From assembly GCA_947504725.1 (NCBI GenBank), contig CANNHN010000003.1, positions 24,945 through 88,944 on the forward strand: a stretch of DNA of 64,000 bases, given 5' to 3'. The notes under the pieces were generated by a model. It was not told the origin of the DNA. It ran no database searches and worked only from the letters and a program-made list of their open reading frames with translations. Shown piece after piece: positions 1 through 7,220 of this stretch. Both the position numbers and the translations under genes were made by a program. This stretch comes from Bacteroidota bacterium (GTDB taxonomy: Bacteria; Bacteroidota; Bacteroidia; 2-12-FULL-35-15). Numbering within the stretch: position 1 is the stretch's first letter; every line of letters begins with the position of its first letter.

Positions 1-1174
1 CAAACATTGCCCAAAAGGCACCAGATGTATTTCCTGAAGTAGAAGCAGCTACTAGAGCATTTCCTACCATTGGGCCTGTACAAGAGAAGGAAACTACAAC
101 TAAGGCCAACGCCATAAAAAAGATACCCGCAAAACCGCCTCTGTCTCCTTGCGCATCAATTTTGTTTACAAATGCTGAAGGCAGAACAATTTCAAAAGCA
201 CCAAGAAATGAGGCTGCAAATACAAGTAATAAAATAAATATCACGAAGTTAAATCCGGCACTTGTTGCAAATGTATTTAATGCACCACCTCCCCAGATTG
301 CTGAAATCCCTAATCCTAAAGTAACAAAAATCACAATGATGGACAATGCGTACAATACAGCATTTAGTTTCCCTTTCGCTTTTGTTTTGCTTCTCTTTAA
401 AAAGAAACTCACGTTCATAGGAATCAATGGAAAAACACAAGGAGTAAATAAGGCTGCAAATCCCCACAAGAAGCCTGTTAATAAAATTGACCACCAAGGT
501 TTTCCTTCTAGTGATGTGTCATCTACTTCCGTTTTTAAGGATGTTGGGGTAGTGTTTGTTGATGCAGGAGCTTCTATTTTGGTTTCTTTTACTTCACTTG
601 TCGATGTATTTTTTAACGTATAAGCTTTAGCAACAGCTTCTGAATCTATAATTAAATTTGATCCAGTTTCAATAGGAATAAGCTTCACTCCACCTTTTTC
701 ACAATCTGCAGTTCCTTTGAATTTAAATTCGAAAGGTGTTGCAGGCGGGAAAATACATTTTTCTTCGGTACACGCTTGGTATTCGTATTTACCTTTTACA
801 ACAATATCCTTATTGGCTTTTAATCTTATTTTTTGTTTGAAAGTTACGGTCTTTTCAAAATATAGGACTTCCATTTCAAAAACTTTATCCATTGCTTTTA
901 TAGGCGTTCCTTCTGTTGGTTTGCCTATTGTTTCGTAATCAGCACTTTTATCTACAAAAATATTTGCAGGCATTGGGCCATCATTTCCAATCTGATTAAG
1001 AGAGTATACATGCCAATGTTCTTCCATAGTGCCAGTGAAAGCGATTTCGTATTCACAATCACTTATTTTTTTGCTGGATGTTTTCCATTTAACGGGGTCT
1101 ACAACTTGCGCTGTTGCTAAGTTTGCAATAAAAATTCCTGCAAGCAGAATAAAAAATTTAAAAATATTTTTCAT
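1..1174 (-). CDS. DsbD-like thiol:disulfide interchange protein (5' part, runs off left edge)
   Basis: About 390 codons are visible and the gene continues past position 1. It starts MKNIFKFFILLAG, a signal peptide ending near ATAQ. Residues ~20-150 resemble the periplasmic DsbD N-terminal domain, with a cysteine pair in YQACTEEKCIFP (about residue 130). A Ser/Thr-rich linker follows. From about residue 225 a membrane region begins with TPCVFPLIPMN, the first redox-cysteine helix motif of the CcdA/DsbD family, and a second cysteine occurs in SFSCTGP. DsbD-type proteins carry reducing power from cytoplasmic thioredoxin across the inner membrane to periplasmic partners. The C-terminal thioredoxin-like domain expected in full-length DsbD lies outside the window, so it could still be a shorter CcdA-type protein. 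Family assignment is firm from the motifs; the partner is unknown. Confidence 0.88.
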   Translation of the reverse strand, partial: MKNIFKFFILLAGIFIANLATAQVVDPVKWKTSSKKISDCEYEIAFTGTMEEHWHVYSLNQIGNDGPMPANIFVDKSADYETIGKPTEGTPIKAMDKVFEMEVLYFEKTVTFKQKIRLKANKDIVVKGKYEYQACTEEKCIFPPATPFEFKFKGTADCEKGGVKLIPIETGSNLIIDSEAVAKAYTLKNTSTSEVKETKIEAPASTNTTPTSLKTEVDDTSLEGKPWWSILLTGFLWGFAALFTPCVFPLIPMNVSFFLKRSKTKAKGKLNAVLYALSIIVIFVTLGLGISAIWGGGALNTFATSAGFNFVIFILLLVFAASFLGAFEIVLPSAFVNKIDAQGDRGGFAGIFFMALALVVVSFSCTGPMVGNALVAASTSGNTSGAFWAMF

Positions 1175-1216
1175 AAGTTGGAGTTAAATTACTTTTTAAT
1201 TGAACGTTGTAAAGAT

Positions 1217-1250
1217 AAAAAAATAGCCCCGAATCATCGGGGCTATTTTC
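1217..1250 (-). terminator. Intrinsic terminator of the 1309-1605 gene
   Basis: An 8-bp perfect stem, ATAGCCCC / GGGGCTAT (1223-1230 with 1239-1246), has an 8-nt loop and a run of seven A on the plus strand, which reads as U on the minus transcript. It separates the small upstream gene from the DsbD-like gene. The flanking A and T runs could let it work in both directions. Confidence 0.8.
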
Positions 1251-1308
1251 AAAATATTATTAGTAATTGATAGCCAAATAGTGTTAAAAGCGTATCAGAA
1301 TCAACGGA

Positions 1309-1605
1309 TTAGGCATTTACATCGTGTATTCGGTGAATCGGAATAACAACTCCTTGTTTTAAAATAACTCGTTTGTCTGTTACTCCCCAAACAGTTGTAT
1401 TCACTTGTTTAAGACCTTCAGAATCTTCAAATGTTATTTTGATTTTGTTGTGTTCTAGATTCCCCAACTTTAAAGCTCTTTCAAGATTAGAATATCTGTT
1501 TTTAATCTCTTCTGCAGAATTCAACACATCGTTTTCAGGAAATTTTAACCCGCTGATGTTTTCTTTTTCTATTAAAACAGGATTTAGTGGTGTAGCATTT
1601 GTCAT
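1309..1605 (-). CDS. Conserved small hypothetical protein (98 aa)
   Basis: A 98-residue soluble protein without signal peptide or membrane segment. The C-terminal half, with TVWGVTDKRVILKQGV and IPIHRIHDV, has the look of a small beta-rich domain. From memory, short proteins of this kind (a FPEN-type N-terminus and an IPIHRI-type C-terminus) occur widely in Bacteroidota without known function. It starts at an ATG and is followed by a strong intrinsic terminator, so it probably forms its own short transcript. I do not recognise a named domain and propose no function. Confidence 0.75.
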   Translation of the reverse strand: MTNATPLNPVLIEKENISGLKFPENDVLNSAEEIKNRYSNLERALKLGNLEHNKIKITFEDSEGLKQVNTTVWGVTDKRVILKQGVVIPIHRIHDVNA

Positions 1606-1627
1606 AGTAAGAGCGTTTTAATTAGTA

Positions 1628-1656
1628 AAAATTAAATCAAAGGCAGTTTGATTTTA
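1628..1656 (-). terminator. Probable terminator downstream of the 1703-2236 gene
   Basis: AAATCAAA (1634-1641) pairs perfectly with TTTGATTT (1647-1654) around a 5-nt loop. On the minus strand the stem is followed by a U-rich stretch (complement of plus-strand AAAAATT). The stem is AU-rich, so efficiency is uncertain. Confidence 0.45.
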
Positions 1657-1702
1657 CGGGCAATTTAAGATTTGGTTACAAATAATGCAAATCTTTTTTT
1701 GA

Positions 1703-2236
1703 CTAGTTGTTAGTAGTCAGTTGAATAATAGTCTTTAAGAATTCATCCGATTTTTGAGTGCCAATGCGATACTTCAGTCCATCTTTATCAGTTAATTCTA
1801 AGGCGTCATTGCCTTGCGTAAAAAAGCGAATTTTGTTCTTAAAATGAAGATTGTAAACGGGTCTGTTAAGTAAATACTTACTGTACTTCACTTTTTTTAC
1901 ATCTATAATATTACTTAACTCAATTTTCACTTTTCTAGAAGTCCATAAACCATCTAAAATCAAACTGTTTCCAATAATTTTTGTATGTATGTGTAAAACA
2001 AAAATCAAAATCAAGGAAAGTATCATTAAAATAATGCCCATTAAAAAGAACAATTGTCCTGAATCTTCATCAACAGGAGATGCAGGTATTTCAACCATAG
2101 CTACGTCTACGGCTTTAGGGTTTTCACTCCAATAATATAATATAAAGCAAAACATAGCCAAAACTGTTCGCCAAATCATCGACCATTTATTATAACCGAT
2201 GTATTGTTTTTCTTCAAAAAGAATTTCCTCTTGCAT
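1703..2236 (-). CDS. Hypothetical membrane protein, two transmembrane segments (177 aa)
   Basis: The N-terminus (MQEEILFEEKQYIGYNKW) is followed by a hydrophobic helix (about residues 20-38), a short periplasmic loop, and a second helix (about 65-85, LFFLMGIILMILSLILIFVL). The remaining ~90 residues are soluble and beta-rich. This layout, two helices and then a small beta domain, resembles the bacterial PH-like (bPH2/YdbT) architecture, but that is inference from shape only. It lies 19 bp downstream of tilS on the same strand and is probably co-transcribed with it. Function unknown. Confidence 0.75.
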   Translation of the reverse strand: MQEEILFEEKQYIGYNKWSMIWRTVLAMFCFILYYWSENPKAVDVAMVEIPASPVDEDSGQLFFLMGIILMILSLILIFVLHIHTKIIGNSLILDGLWTSRKVKIELSNIIDVKKVKYSKYLLNRPVYNLHFKNKIRFFTQGNDALELTDKDGLKYRIGTQKSDEFLKTIIQLTTNN

Positions 2237-2255
2237 TGTGCTTCAAAGTTAAGAA

Positions 2256-3590
2256 CTAAACCCGTTCTACAAAATATATTTTCTTCGTTTTGTCGATTAC
2301 TTTATAACGATCATCCAATCTTAATCCAATCACCCAAGCAATTTGATTATTAGAAGTCAATAACCAGATGTTTTCTTTTTCAGAAATAGAAATTTTCTTG
2401 TCAATAAAAAAATCACTCAACTTCTTTTTGCCTTTCATTCCTAAAGGAAAAAAAGTATCTCCCTTTTTCCATTTGCGAATCTCTAATGGAAATTGAAGTT
2501 TGTCAAAATCAATATTGGCTGATTCATTTGTGGCTTTCAATTTATAGTCTAATTTTTTTACAACGCTTTTGAAATGTAATTTAAGGTCAGAAGCAATTAG
2601 ATTTTTTTGATTTTTTTTAATTGAGTATTTTTTTTCTTCTGCTACTTTTGTCTTGTTGCTTTTGTCTATAACAAGAAAGTCTCTATCCTTAATCAATCGA
2701 TGTGTTGAAGAATAAAATTGTTTTCCAGATTGTCCGTTTAAGCTTTTAATGACTTCGTCAACTGTTGTTGAATTAAATCCTAATGGATATAAGAATTCAA
2801 ACAAATACGGTTCAATCGGATTTAATTTTTTTAACTCTTTAATAGAGATGCGAATTTCATTTTTATCTTCTTTAATAATTTTCGAACGCGAATCTTTAAT
2901 TTCCTTTTTATAAACTTTTTCAGTGTCACTTAGTCGTTGAATGTCTTCCGCAATCGTTTTGTGAATGTTTGGATTTAATTCTTTTAAAAGTGGAATAAGT
3001 TTGTGGCGAATTTTATTTCTCACATATTTATCTGAAGCATTGCTGCTATCCTCTCTGTGTTCTAATTTATTCTTATGTGCAAAGATTTCAATTTGTTCTT
3101 TTCTAGTAAAAAGTAAGGGGCGAATAATCGAATTCTGTTTTGGTGAAATTCCATGTAATCCAGAAATTCCAGTACCGCGAATTAAATTGATAAAAAACGT
3201 TTCAATGGAATCATCTTGATGATGAGCCGTTGAAATATATTTGTAATCAAATTGCACTCTTATTTCTTCAAACCATTGATAACGTAATTGTCTTGCTGCA
3301 ACTTGGATGGAAAGTTTATTTTTTTTTGCGAATGAGGAGGTGTCAAATGAAACAGAATGAAATTGAACTTCGTATTTTTCTGCCAACTCCTCAACAAATA
3401 ATTCATCGATATCACTTTCTTCTCCTCTTAATTCAAAATTGCAATGTGCAATTCCAAATTTTAACCCTGCCTGATGAAAAAGCTCACACATTACAATAGA
3501 ATCGATTCCTCCGCTAACGGTCAATAGAATAGTATCTGTTTTAGTAAACAGCTTTTCTTTTTTAATGTATGTGTTGAATTCTTTTAACAT
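2256..3590 (-). CDS. tilS: tRNA(Ile)-lysidine synthetase TilS
   Basis: TilS uses ATP and lysine to convert C34 of the AUA-reading tRNA-Ile to lysidine, so that the tRNA decodes AUA and is charged with isoleucine. The ATP-pyrophosphatase P-loop SGGIDS is at residues 26-31. The adjoining N-type PPase domain contains HCNFELRGEES, the STAHHQDDSIETFFINLIRGTG block and the KYVRNKIRHKLIP segment. The C-terminal part (from about residue 370, LEIRKWKKGDTFFPLGMKG with KLSDFFIDKKI) matches the TilS C-terminal domain. Length, 444 aa, is normal for the group. It lies downstream of pabB on the same strand with a short dispersed repeat in the gap. It is an essential gene in most bacteria. Confidence 0.95.
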   Translation of the reverse strand: MLKEFNTYIKKEKLFTKTDTILLTVSGGIDSIVMCELFHQAGLKFGIAHCNFELRGEESDIDELFVEELAEKYEVQFHSVSFDTSSFAKKNKLSIQVAARQLRYQWFEEIRVQFDYKYISTAHHQDDSIETFFINLIRGTGISGLHGISPKQNSIIRPLLFTRKEQIEIFAHKNKLEHREDSSNASDKYVRNKIRHKLIPLLKELNPNIHKTIAEDIQRLSDTEKVYKKEIKDSRSKIIKEDKNEIRISIKELKKLNPIEPYLFEFLYPLGFNSTTVDEVIKSLNGQSGKQFYSSTHRLIKDRDFLVIDKSNKTKVAEEKKYSIKKNQKNLIASDLKLHFKSVVKKLDYKLKATNESANIDFDKLQFPLEIRKWKKGDTFFPLGMKGKKKLSDFFIDKKISISEKENIWLLTSNNQIAWVIGLRLDDRYKVIDKTKKIYFVERV

Positions 3591-3615
3591 TGAACAAATT
3601 TATCACTTTTTATTT

Positions 3616-3640
3616 GTCACCCTAAGCGGAGTCGAAGGGA
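3616..3640 (+). repeat. Dispersed repeat family A, copy 1
   Basis: The 25-bp unit GTCACCC...GTCGAAGGG lies between tilS and pabB. Related copies occur at 22748-22826 (inverted pair), 25666-25691 (variant), 49482-49506 (opposite orientation, GCCCTTCGA...GGGTGAC) and 60777-60827 (diverged). All are intergenic. Confidence 0.75.
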
Positions 3641-3663
3641 GTAATTAGTTGATTTCTTAAAAA

Positions 3664-5064
3664 TTAATAATTAGTTGTCGCAAGTGCCTCAAACATTGCT
3701 TTTGCTTTCAACAAACATTCTTCATATTCTAATTCTGCTTTCGCTTTATCCGTAATCGCGCTTCCTACCATAAAAGATAAGTAGTTACTCTCTGAGTTAT
3801 ATAAAATACTTCTGATAACCACGTTGAAGTCGAAATCCCCTTCTGGCGAAATATATCCAACCGCTCCGGAATATAAACCACGTTTAGTGCTTTCGTATTC
3901 TTCAATCAGTTTCATAGCACTGATTTTTGGTGCTCCAGTCATTGATCCCATCGGAAACATACTCTTTAGTATCTCTGTAAAAGAAACTTTATTATCTATT
4001 TCGCAACTTATAGTTGATATCATTTGATGCACTTGCTTGAAAGAATAAATTCCAAACAATTCATCTACTCTTACGCTTCCTTTTATTGCAATGCGTGATA
4101 AATCGTTTCTTACCAAGTCGACAATCATTACATTTTCGCTTCTCTCTTTTGTGTTGTTAAGTAATTCTTTCTTTAATTGTTCGTCTGTGTTTTTATCTTT
4201 AGAGCGCTTGATCGTTCCTTTAATTGGCTGTGAAATCAATGTATTGGAACTTTTTTGTAAAAATCGTTCAGGGCTGGCACACATTATATAGTGTTTTCCG
4301 AATTTACAATAAGCGGCAAATGGAGCTCCGGAAAGAGTATTCAATTTTTTGTAAATTTCAGTAGTATTTATTTTAGCATTTTCTGCAAAAAATTCTTGAC
4401 AAAAATTTACTTCATAAATATCCCCTTTGCGAATATGATTTTGTAATTTCTTTACAGAATGTATGTATTCTTCTTTCGTGATTTTAGATTGAATTTCTAA
4501 AGGTTTTTGATTTTTGTTTGTTGTTTCAGTGTTAATTGAAAATGCAAAATCGTATATTTCTTTTACTTCTGATTCAGAAACAAATTTATCATCATATATG
4601 ACGGAAATATTTTCATTTTCTATCTGTAAAACTACCTTCGGAGAAAAAAAGTGAAGTAGTGGAAATTCTAATTTGTCTGTGTTTCCTGAATGAAGTTGTT
4701 CAATCTCATTTTTTAAATCGTAGGTAAGATATCCAAAAAGCCAACCCTTATTTGAGTTACAAAATTGTTGTAATTCGGACAAACAAGTTTGTGAAGAGTA
4801 AATGCAAATTTCCTGTGTTGTACCAATAGCAATCAATTTAGAGGATGACAAATGTTTTTTATCATTTTCACTTTCATTTGAATCAAAAACACAAACACGA
4901 TCAAATCGTTCATTCAGCCCATCAATATTGATAGTTTGGAGCATCGTTGAGCGTGTATAGGTTTGTTTTTTTAGCACATGTAAAGATAGTTTTTCAAATT
5001 CAATTGACCGAACATCTTTGTTGGTCGATTTAAAGAAGTTCTTAGACCCCAATTTTTTTCCCAC
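3664..5064 (-). CDS. pabB: Aminodeoxychorismate synthase component I (PabB)
   Basis: PabB converts chorismate, with ammonia from a glutamine amidotransferase partner, to 4-amino-4-deoxychorismate, the precursor of p-aminobenzoate and folate. The chorismate-binding domain fills the C-terminal two thirds: IYEVNFCQEFF, the PIKGTIKR motif, NVMIVDLVRNDLSRI, FPMGSMTGAPKISAM and GLYSGAVGYISPEGDFDFNVVIR. The lysine in PIKGT is typical of PabB (TrpE usually has PIAGT), which favours PabB over anthranilate synthase. No amidotransferase gene is adjacent. The start is uncertain: the longest frame begins with GTG at 5064 (466 aa), but GTG at 4977 or ATG at 4944 give lengths nearer 425-435 aa, more usual for relatives I remember. 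The gene diverges from mraZ. Confidence 0.88.
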   Translation of the reverse strand: MGKKLGSKNFFKSTNKDVRSIEFEKLSLHVLKKQTYTRSTMLQTINIDGLNERFDRVCVFDSNESENDKKHLSSSKLIAIGTTQEICIYSSQTCLSELQQFCNSNKGWLFGYLTYDLKNEIEQLHSGNTDKLEFPLLHFFSPKVVLQIENENISVIYDDKFVSESEVKEIYDFAFSINTETTNKNQKPLEIQSKITKEEYIHSVKKLQNHIRKGDIYEVNFCQEFFAENAKINTTEIYKKLNTLSGAPFAAYCKFGKHYIMCASPERFLQKSSNTLISQPIKGTIKRSKDKNTDEQLKKELLNNTKERSENVMIVDLVRNDLSRIAIKGSVRVDELFGIYSFKQVHQMISTISCEIDNKVSFTEILKSMFPMGSMTGAPKISAMKLIEEYESTKRGLYSGAVGYISPEGDFDFNVVIRSILYNSESNYLSFMVGSAITDKAKAELEYEECLLKAKAMFEALATTNY

Positions 5065-5216
5065 CTACCCAAAAAACCGTTTTTATTTTTTTTATCCATT
5101 TTATATACCTCTTTATTTAAGCCTATTTCAAGCAATTTAGTTGATTTTAATACGGCAAATAGTTTATTGAATTTTGAATCAATTCGATGTTCAAAAACAG
5201 AAAGTTTTCAACAAAG

Positions 5217-5241
5217 TGGGAAATTGTGGTAAAAAGTGGGA
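5217..5241 (+). promoter_or_regulatory. MraZ operator: three TGGGA-type boxes with 10-bp period
   Basis: TGGGA (5217-5221), TGGTA (5227-5231) and TGGGA (5237-5241) are spaced exactly 10 bp apart, that is 5-bp boxes with 5-bp spacers, ending 40 bp before the mraZ start. Described MraZ binding sites are direct repeats of TGGGN separated by 5 bp upstream of mraZ. The match in unit, spacing and place supports autoregulation of the dcw cluster by MraZ. Confidence 0.8.
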
Positions 5242-5281
5242 AAATTGTTTTTATTTTTACAGCTTAAAGAACTAAACCGCA

Positions 5282-5761
5282 ATGAATAGCCTATTTGGAG
5301 TTTATGAATGTAATGCTGATGCGAAAGGGCGCGTAATGCTTCCTGTTGCCTTCAAGAAGCAGCTTACCAAAGAGCTGAAGGGTGGTTTTGTTATGAAGCG
5401 AAGCATTTTTAGCAAGTCGCTTGAGCTTTATCCAATGGCTACTTGGAATGAAATGGTGAAAGAGGTAAACAAGCTTAACAAGTTTGTGAAGAAAAATGTA
5501 GAGTTCATTCGCATGTTCAATTACGGTGTTGTTCCTGTTGATTTAGATGCTTCTGGACGATTATTGATTTCGAAAGATATGATGTCGTTTGCAGGAATGA
5601 GCAAAAATATAGTTATGGCTGCTGCTGGTGATCGAATTGAAATGTGGGATAAAAAAGGCTACGAGAAATTTATAAATAACAGTACTGCAAACTTTGAAAA
5701 ACTTGCTGAAGACGTAATGGGTGGTATTTCAAGTGGTCAGCCAGAAGAAGACAAAAAATAA
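5282..5761 (+). CDS. mraZ: Transcriptional regulator / division protein MraZ
   Basis: First gene of the dcw cluster. MraZ is a DNA-binding protein of the AbrB-like swapped-hairpin fold that forms a ring and, in other bacteria, represses the promoter of its own cluster. The N-terminal half reads ECNADAKGRVMLPVAFKKQL, the first MraZ domain, and a second copy follows (VPVDLDASGRLLISKDMMSFAG, about residues 82-104). Length, 159 aa, is normal. The start ATG at 5282 fits the conserved N-terminus. Three MraZ-type boxes lie 40-65 bp upstream. An unstructured, charged tail (QPEEDKK) ends the protein. rsmH follows after 88 bp containing a palindromic repeat. Confidence 0.95.
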   Translation: MNSLFGVYECNADAKGRVMLPVAFKKQLTKELKGGFVMKRSIFSKSLELYPMATWNEMVKEVNKLNKFVKKNVEFIRMFNYGVVPVDLDASGRLLISKDMMSFAGMSKNIVMAAAGDRIEMWDKKGYEKFINNSTANFEKLAEDVMGGISSGQPEEDKK

Positions 5762-5811
5762 TAATTGGTGATGATAAAGTGTAATTATTATCTGAATCAT
5801 GAATTGAAAAA

Positions 5812-5849
5812 CTACCCTCTCCTTTGGAGAGGGATGAAGGGAGAGGTAG
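5812..5849 (+). repeat. Dispersed palindromic repeat family B, abutting rsmH start
   Basis: CCCTCTCC (5815-5822) pairs with GGAGAGGG (5826-5833) around TTT. A second purine arm, GGAGAGGTAG (5840-5849), can pair with CTACCCTCTCC (5812-5822) with one bulge. It ends immediately before the rsmH ATG (5850). Related units are at 27662-27700 and at both ends of the DUF559 cassette (62924-62952, 63454-63482). Confidence 0.75.
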
Positions 5850-6746
5850 ATGGAGTATCATAATCCAGTTCTTTTAAAAGAATGTATTGAAGGCTTAAAC
5901 ATCAATCCTGCGGGAACTTATGTGGATGTGACATTTGGTGGTGGCGGACATTCCCGAGAAATTTTAAAGCATTTAACAACTGGAAAGTTATATGCTTTTG
6001 ATCAGGATGACGATGCAGTGAAAAACAAAATTAATGATGAACGTTTTGTACTCATTAAACAGAATTTCAGATATCTGAAAAACTTTTTAAAAATGTACAA
6101 TGCTCTTCCAATTGATGGTTTGTTAGCTGATTTAGGTGTTTCGTCACATCAATTTGATGAAGCTGAACGAGGTTTTTCCATTCGCTTTAATGCGAAACTC
6201 GATATGAGAATGGATCAAAACGGAAAACAAACCGCTGCAGATGTTTTGAATGATTATAGTGAAGAGGAATTGAAACGTGTTTTCAAATTGTATGGTGAAG
6301 TTGATAATGCTGGTTATTTGGCGTCAATCATTTTTCACAATAGAAAAGATAAACACATCGATACGGTGAACGATTTGAAAGTAATGATTACGAAGTGTGT
6401 AAAAAAAGGAAGAGAAAATCAGTATTACGCGCAAGTGTTTCAAGCATTAAGAATAGAAGTTAATAAGGAATTGGATGTTTTACAAGAATTGTTGACGCAA
6501 AGTTTAGAGGTTTTAAAGCCGGGAGGTAGATTGGTAGTGATATCCTACCACTCCTTAGAAGATAGATTAGTAAAGAATATTATGAGAAGTGGAAAGTTTG
6601 AAGGAGAAGTAGAGAAAGATTTTTTCGGAAATCAATTGACTCCTTTCAAGCAAATAACAAAAAAACCAATAGTGCCTTCTGCAGAGGAAAATGAAATTAA
6701 TAGCAGAGCAAGAAGTGCGAAATTAAGAATAGCCGAAAAAAAATAA
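5850..6746 (+). CDS. rsmH: 16S rRNA (cytosine1402-N4)-methyltransferase RsmH
   Basis: RsmH (MraW) uses S-adenosylmethionine to methylate N4 of C1402 in the decoding centre of 16S rRNA. The start HNPVLLKECIEGL and the SAM motif VDVTFGGGGHSREIL (residues 25-39) are diagnostic, as are LLADLGVSSHQFDEAERGFS, AQVFQALRIEVNKEL and VISYHSLEDRLVKN further on. Length, 298 aa, is normal. The ATG at 5850 directly follows a purine-rich stretch that is part of a dispersed palindrome, so the presumed ribosome-binding region may be able to fold. Second gene of the dcw cluster. Confidence 0.96.
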   Translation: MEYHNPVLLKECIEGLNINPAGTYVDVTFGGGGHSREILKHLTTGKLYAFDQDDDAVKNKINDERFVLIKQNFRYLKNFLKMYNALPIDGLLADLGVSSHQFDEAERGFSIRFNAKLDMRMDQNGKQTAADVLNDYSEEELKRVFKLYGEVDNAGYLASIIFHNRKDKHIDTVNDLKVMITKCVKKGRENQYYAQVFQALRIEVNKELDVLQELLTQSLEVLKPGGRLVVISYHSLEDRLVKNIMRSGKFEGEVEKDFFGNQLTPFKQITKKPIVPSAEENEINSRARSAKLRIAEKK

Positions 6747-6801
6747 TAGGCAATTAAGAAGTAAGCATTTAAATCGAATAAAAAATTGCCAACTGATAAA
6801 A

Positions 6802-7215
6802 ATGGGAAACAAGTTTAAAGAACAACCAAAAGTAGAAGAACCCAAATCTGAAAAACCTATTAAGGAAAATAAGATTGTGCGTTCTGTTGCTAATGTTGTA
6901 AGTGGTAGTTTCCTTTCTCAAGAAGCTACGCTCAAAAAATTGCCCTTTGTTTTCTTTTTGTCATTTCTAGCTCTTTGTTACATCGCGAAAGGTTATTACG
7001 ATGATGATCAAGTAAGAAAACATAATCGCTTAACAAACGATATTAAGGAATTCAGAACTCAATATATAGTGGTAAAAGATTCTCTTGTCATATTAAGTAA
7101 ACAAACAGAAGTGGCTAAAGCATTAGCTGCACAAGGAACAGGAATTAAGGAGTCGGTGGTGCCTCCTAAGAAAATACTAGTACAAACAGTTAAGACAAAC
7201 TCAAAAGTAGATTAA
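6802..7215 (+). CDS. ftsL: FtsL-like cell-division protein
   Basis: A 137-residue bitopic membrane protein: a charged cytoplasmic N-terminus of about 50 residues, one membrane helix (about 50-66, PFVFFLSFLALCYIAKGYY) and a periplasmic helix (RKHNRLTNDIKEFRTQYIVVKDSL) with coiled-coil character. FtsL joins FtsB and FtsQ to recruit and activate FtsWI at the septum. The identification rests on topology and on position between rsmH and ftsI, where ftsL sits in nearly all dcw clusters; FtsL sequences themselves are poorly conserved. The long cytoplasmic N-terminus agrees with Bacteroidota FtsL-type proteins. It ends 5 bp before the ftsI start. Confidence 0.82.
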   Translation: MGNKFKEQPKVEEPKSEKPIKENKIVRSVANVVSGSFLSQEATLKKLPFVFFLSFLALCYIAKGYYDDDQVRKHNRLTNDIKEFRTQYIVVKDSLVILSKQTEVAKALAAQGTGIKESVVPPKKILVQTVKTNSKVD

Positions 7216-7220
7216 GATCG

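Noticed and set aside
162..623. 153-codon plus-strand frame opposite the DsbD-like gene
   Set aside because: The minus strand reads through it with clear DsbD motifs (TPCVFPLIPM and others).
5161..5241. TGTGGTAAAA-like strings as DnaA boxes / origin
   Set aside because: They do not match TTATCCACA closely and are explained by the 10-bp-period MraZ boxes.
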